NCBI GenBank assembly: GCA_013397695.1
Contig: VYZI01000003.1
Location: 5,324,338 to 5,388,337 of the forward strand
Direction of reading: 5' to 3'
Source: Centropus unirufus
Lineage: Eukaryota > Chordata > Aves > Cuculiformes > Centropidae
DNA: 64,000 nt
Below the pieces are notes generated by a model that was not told the origin of the DNA, ran no database searches, and worked only from the letters and a program-made list of their open reading frames with translations. Numbering within the stretch: the stretch's first letter is position 1; the number at the start of each line of letters is the position of its first letter. The position numbers were made by a program, and so were the translations under genes. Shown piece after piece: positions 63,265 through 64,000 of this stretch.

Positions 63265-63352
63265 CCGCAAGAATTCTGTTACCCACTGCCAGCTGTTGAA
63301 CAGCACAAAAGAATACTGTAACACGCAGCATAAATGAGGAACACAAAGCCAT
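63265..63352 (-). other. Weak candidate first exon with signal-like peptide
   Basis: On the minus strand an ATG at 63352 opens MALCSSFMLRVTVFFCAVQQ, then LAVGNRILAG. This hydrophobic start looks like a secretory signal, and it runs to a strong donor-like CGG|GTAAGTG at 63264. The frame stays open beyond the donor to 63077. I recognise no family. A chance frame beside a chance donor is quite possible. Confidence 0.18.
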
Positions 63353-63359
63353 ATAAAGG

Positions 63360-64000
63360 GAGTTTTTTACTATTTAAGGAAGCATAGAGGACTAAGGAAG
63401 GCTTTCTTGCTGCAACAGACTCATTGTTCTGAGCAAAACTCAGAACTTCTGAGTAACACAGACCTAATCTGCTGTAACATAATTTGACTTTGATATCCTC
63501 ATCTATGTTTTTCCGCTCTTATTTTCCGAATTAACCACAGGCACTGCCTCCATGGTGGAAAGACTCTTCTGCTCCATCCGCATGTTCTTTCTTCCATATC
63601 TTATCATGTTTCTTCTTTTCACACGTCGCCTTCTGTCAATAAGGTGGACAAAGAGCTGAAAAGTCTGCTGAAAAAGAGCTAGTGATACATTTAGCTCAGC
63701 AGCAGATCACCAGTAACCATATAAAACGCATCCACAGCAGCCTCATGGACTCCCTCACTGTGCCTCTTTGCATAGACCCTGGACATCTTCAAAAGCTGTA
63801 TCAGTTTCTTTCACTCCTTAAACCCTACAACCATAGGTATATTTTTATACCTGATCCTGACACCTATCCACTTCTCCAAGTAAAAAGTCCTCTTGAATAT
63901 TATTGTCTCCAGTTTCTACGTATGTGCCATGATTTTATAAGGTCTTTGGAGAGTGTAGGTCAGAGGATGTTGAGATGAGATGGGTGAATGCTTAAGGATT
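63360..64000. other. Unannotated DNA at the window end
   Basis: A 98-codon plus-strand frame (63682-63978) closes with a stop before the end of the window. It has no domain, signal or splice support that I can see. It may be chance. Confidence 0.45.

Overview
This window looks like nuclear DNA from a bird (or at least a sauropsid). It is AT-rich and CpG-poor. The recognisable mobile DNA is almost entirely CR1 LINE fragments, with one old MIR SINE and traces of other ancient amniote repeats. There are no operons, ribosome-binding sites, tRNA/rRNA genes, CRISPR arrays or phage-like genes. Low repeat density and the absence of Alu, L1 or B1/B2 elements argue against a mammal. I could not identify the species or locus.

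No complete protein-coding gene is visible. Nearly all long open frames are chance frames, or lie in or opposite CR1 copies. The window reads as an intergenic desert or the inside of very long introns. A few short segments on the minus strand have exon-like features. The best is an ankyrin-like segment at 13623-13776. Weaker ones at 55481-55634 and 63265-63352 have good splice-donor motifs. None is proven, and nothing shows that they belong to one gene.

Layout: 1-8.1 kb is mostly unique DNA, with a GC-richer patch near 2.8-3.2 kb, a possible CR1 scrap near 3.39 kb and a CR1 3' tail at 5.4-5.5 kb. 8.1-9.6 kb holds a minus-strand CR1 piece spanning the end of ORF1 (esterase-like) and the endonuclease of ORF2. 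9.6-21.4 kb is unique DNA with a small CR1 tail at 16.17 kb and an ancient repeat near 21 kb. 21.48-22.31 kb is a plus-strand CR1 3' end. 22.3-31.5 kb is unique DNA with a CTCF-like motif at 28.8 kb. 31.55-32.56 kb holds two CR1 copies head to head, one keeping a 185-codon open piece of ORF2. 32.6-43 kb is unique DNA with a perfect 45-bp duplication at 34.0 kb, a CR1 piece at 36.8-37.2 kb and an RFX X-box-like motif at 41.2 kb. 43.15-44.51 kb is framed by a 74-bp inverted repeat of 93% identity. 44.5-64 kb is mostly unique, with a 177-bp palindromic MITE-like element at 54.4 kb, a 26-bp tandem triplicate at 54.9 kb and a MIR at 58.1 kb.

I found no coherent new multi-gene system. The structures most worth following up are the 43.15/44.51 kb inverted repeat, the palindromic element at 54.4 kb, the CR1 fragment lacking its 3' end at 8.2-9.6 kb, and the ankyrin-like candidate exon at 13.7 kb.
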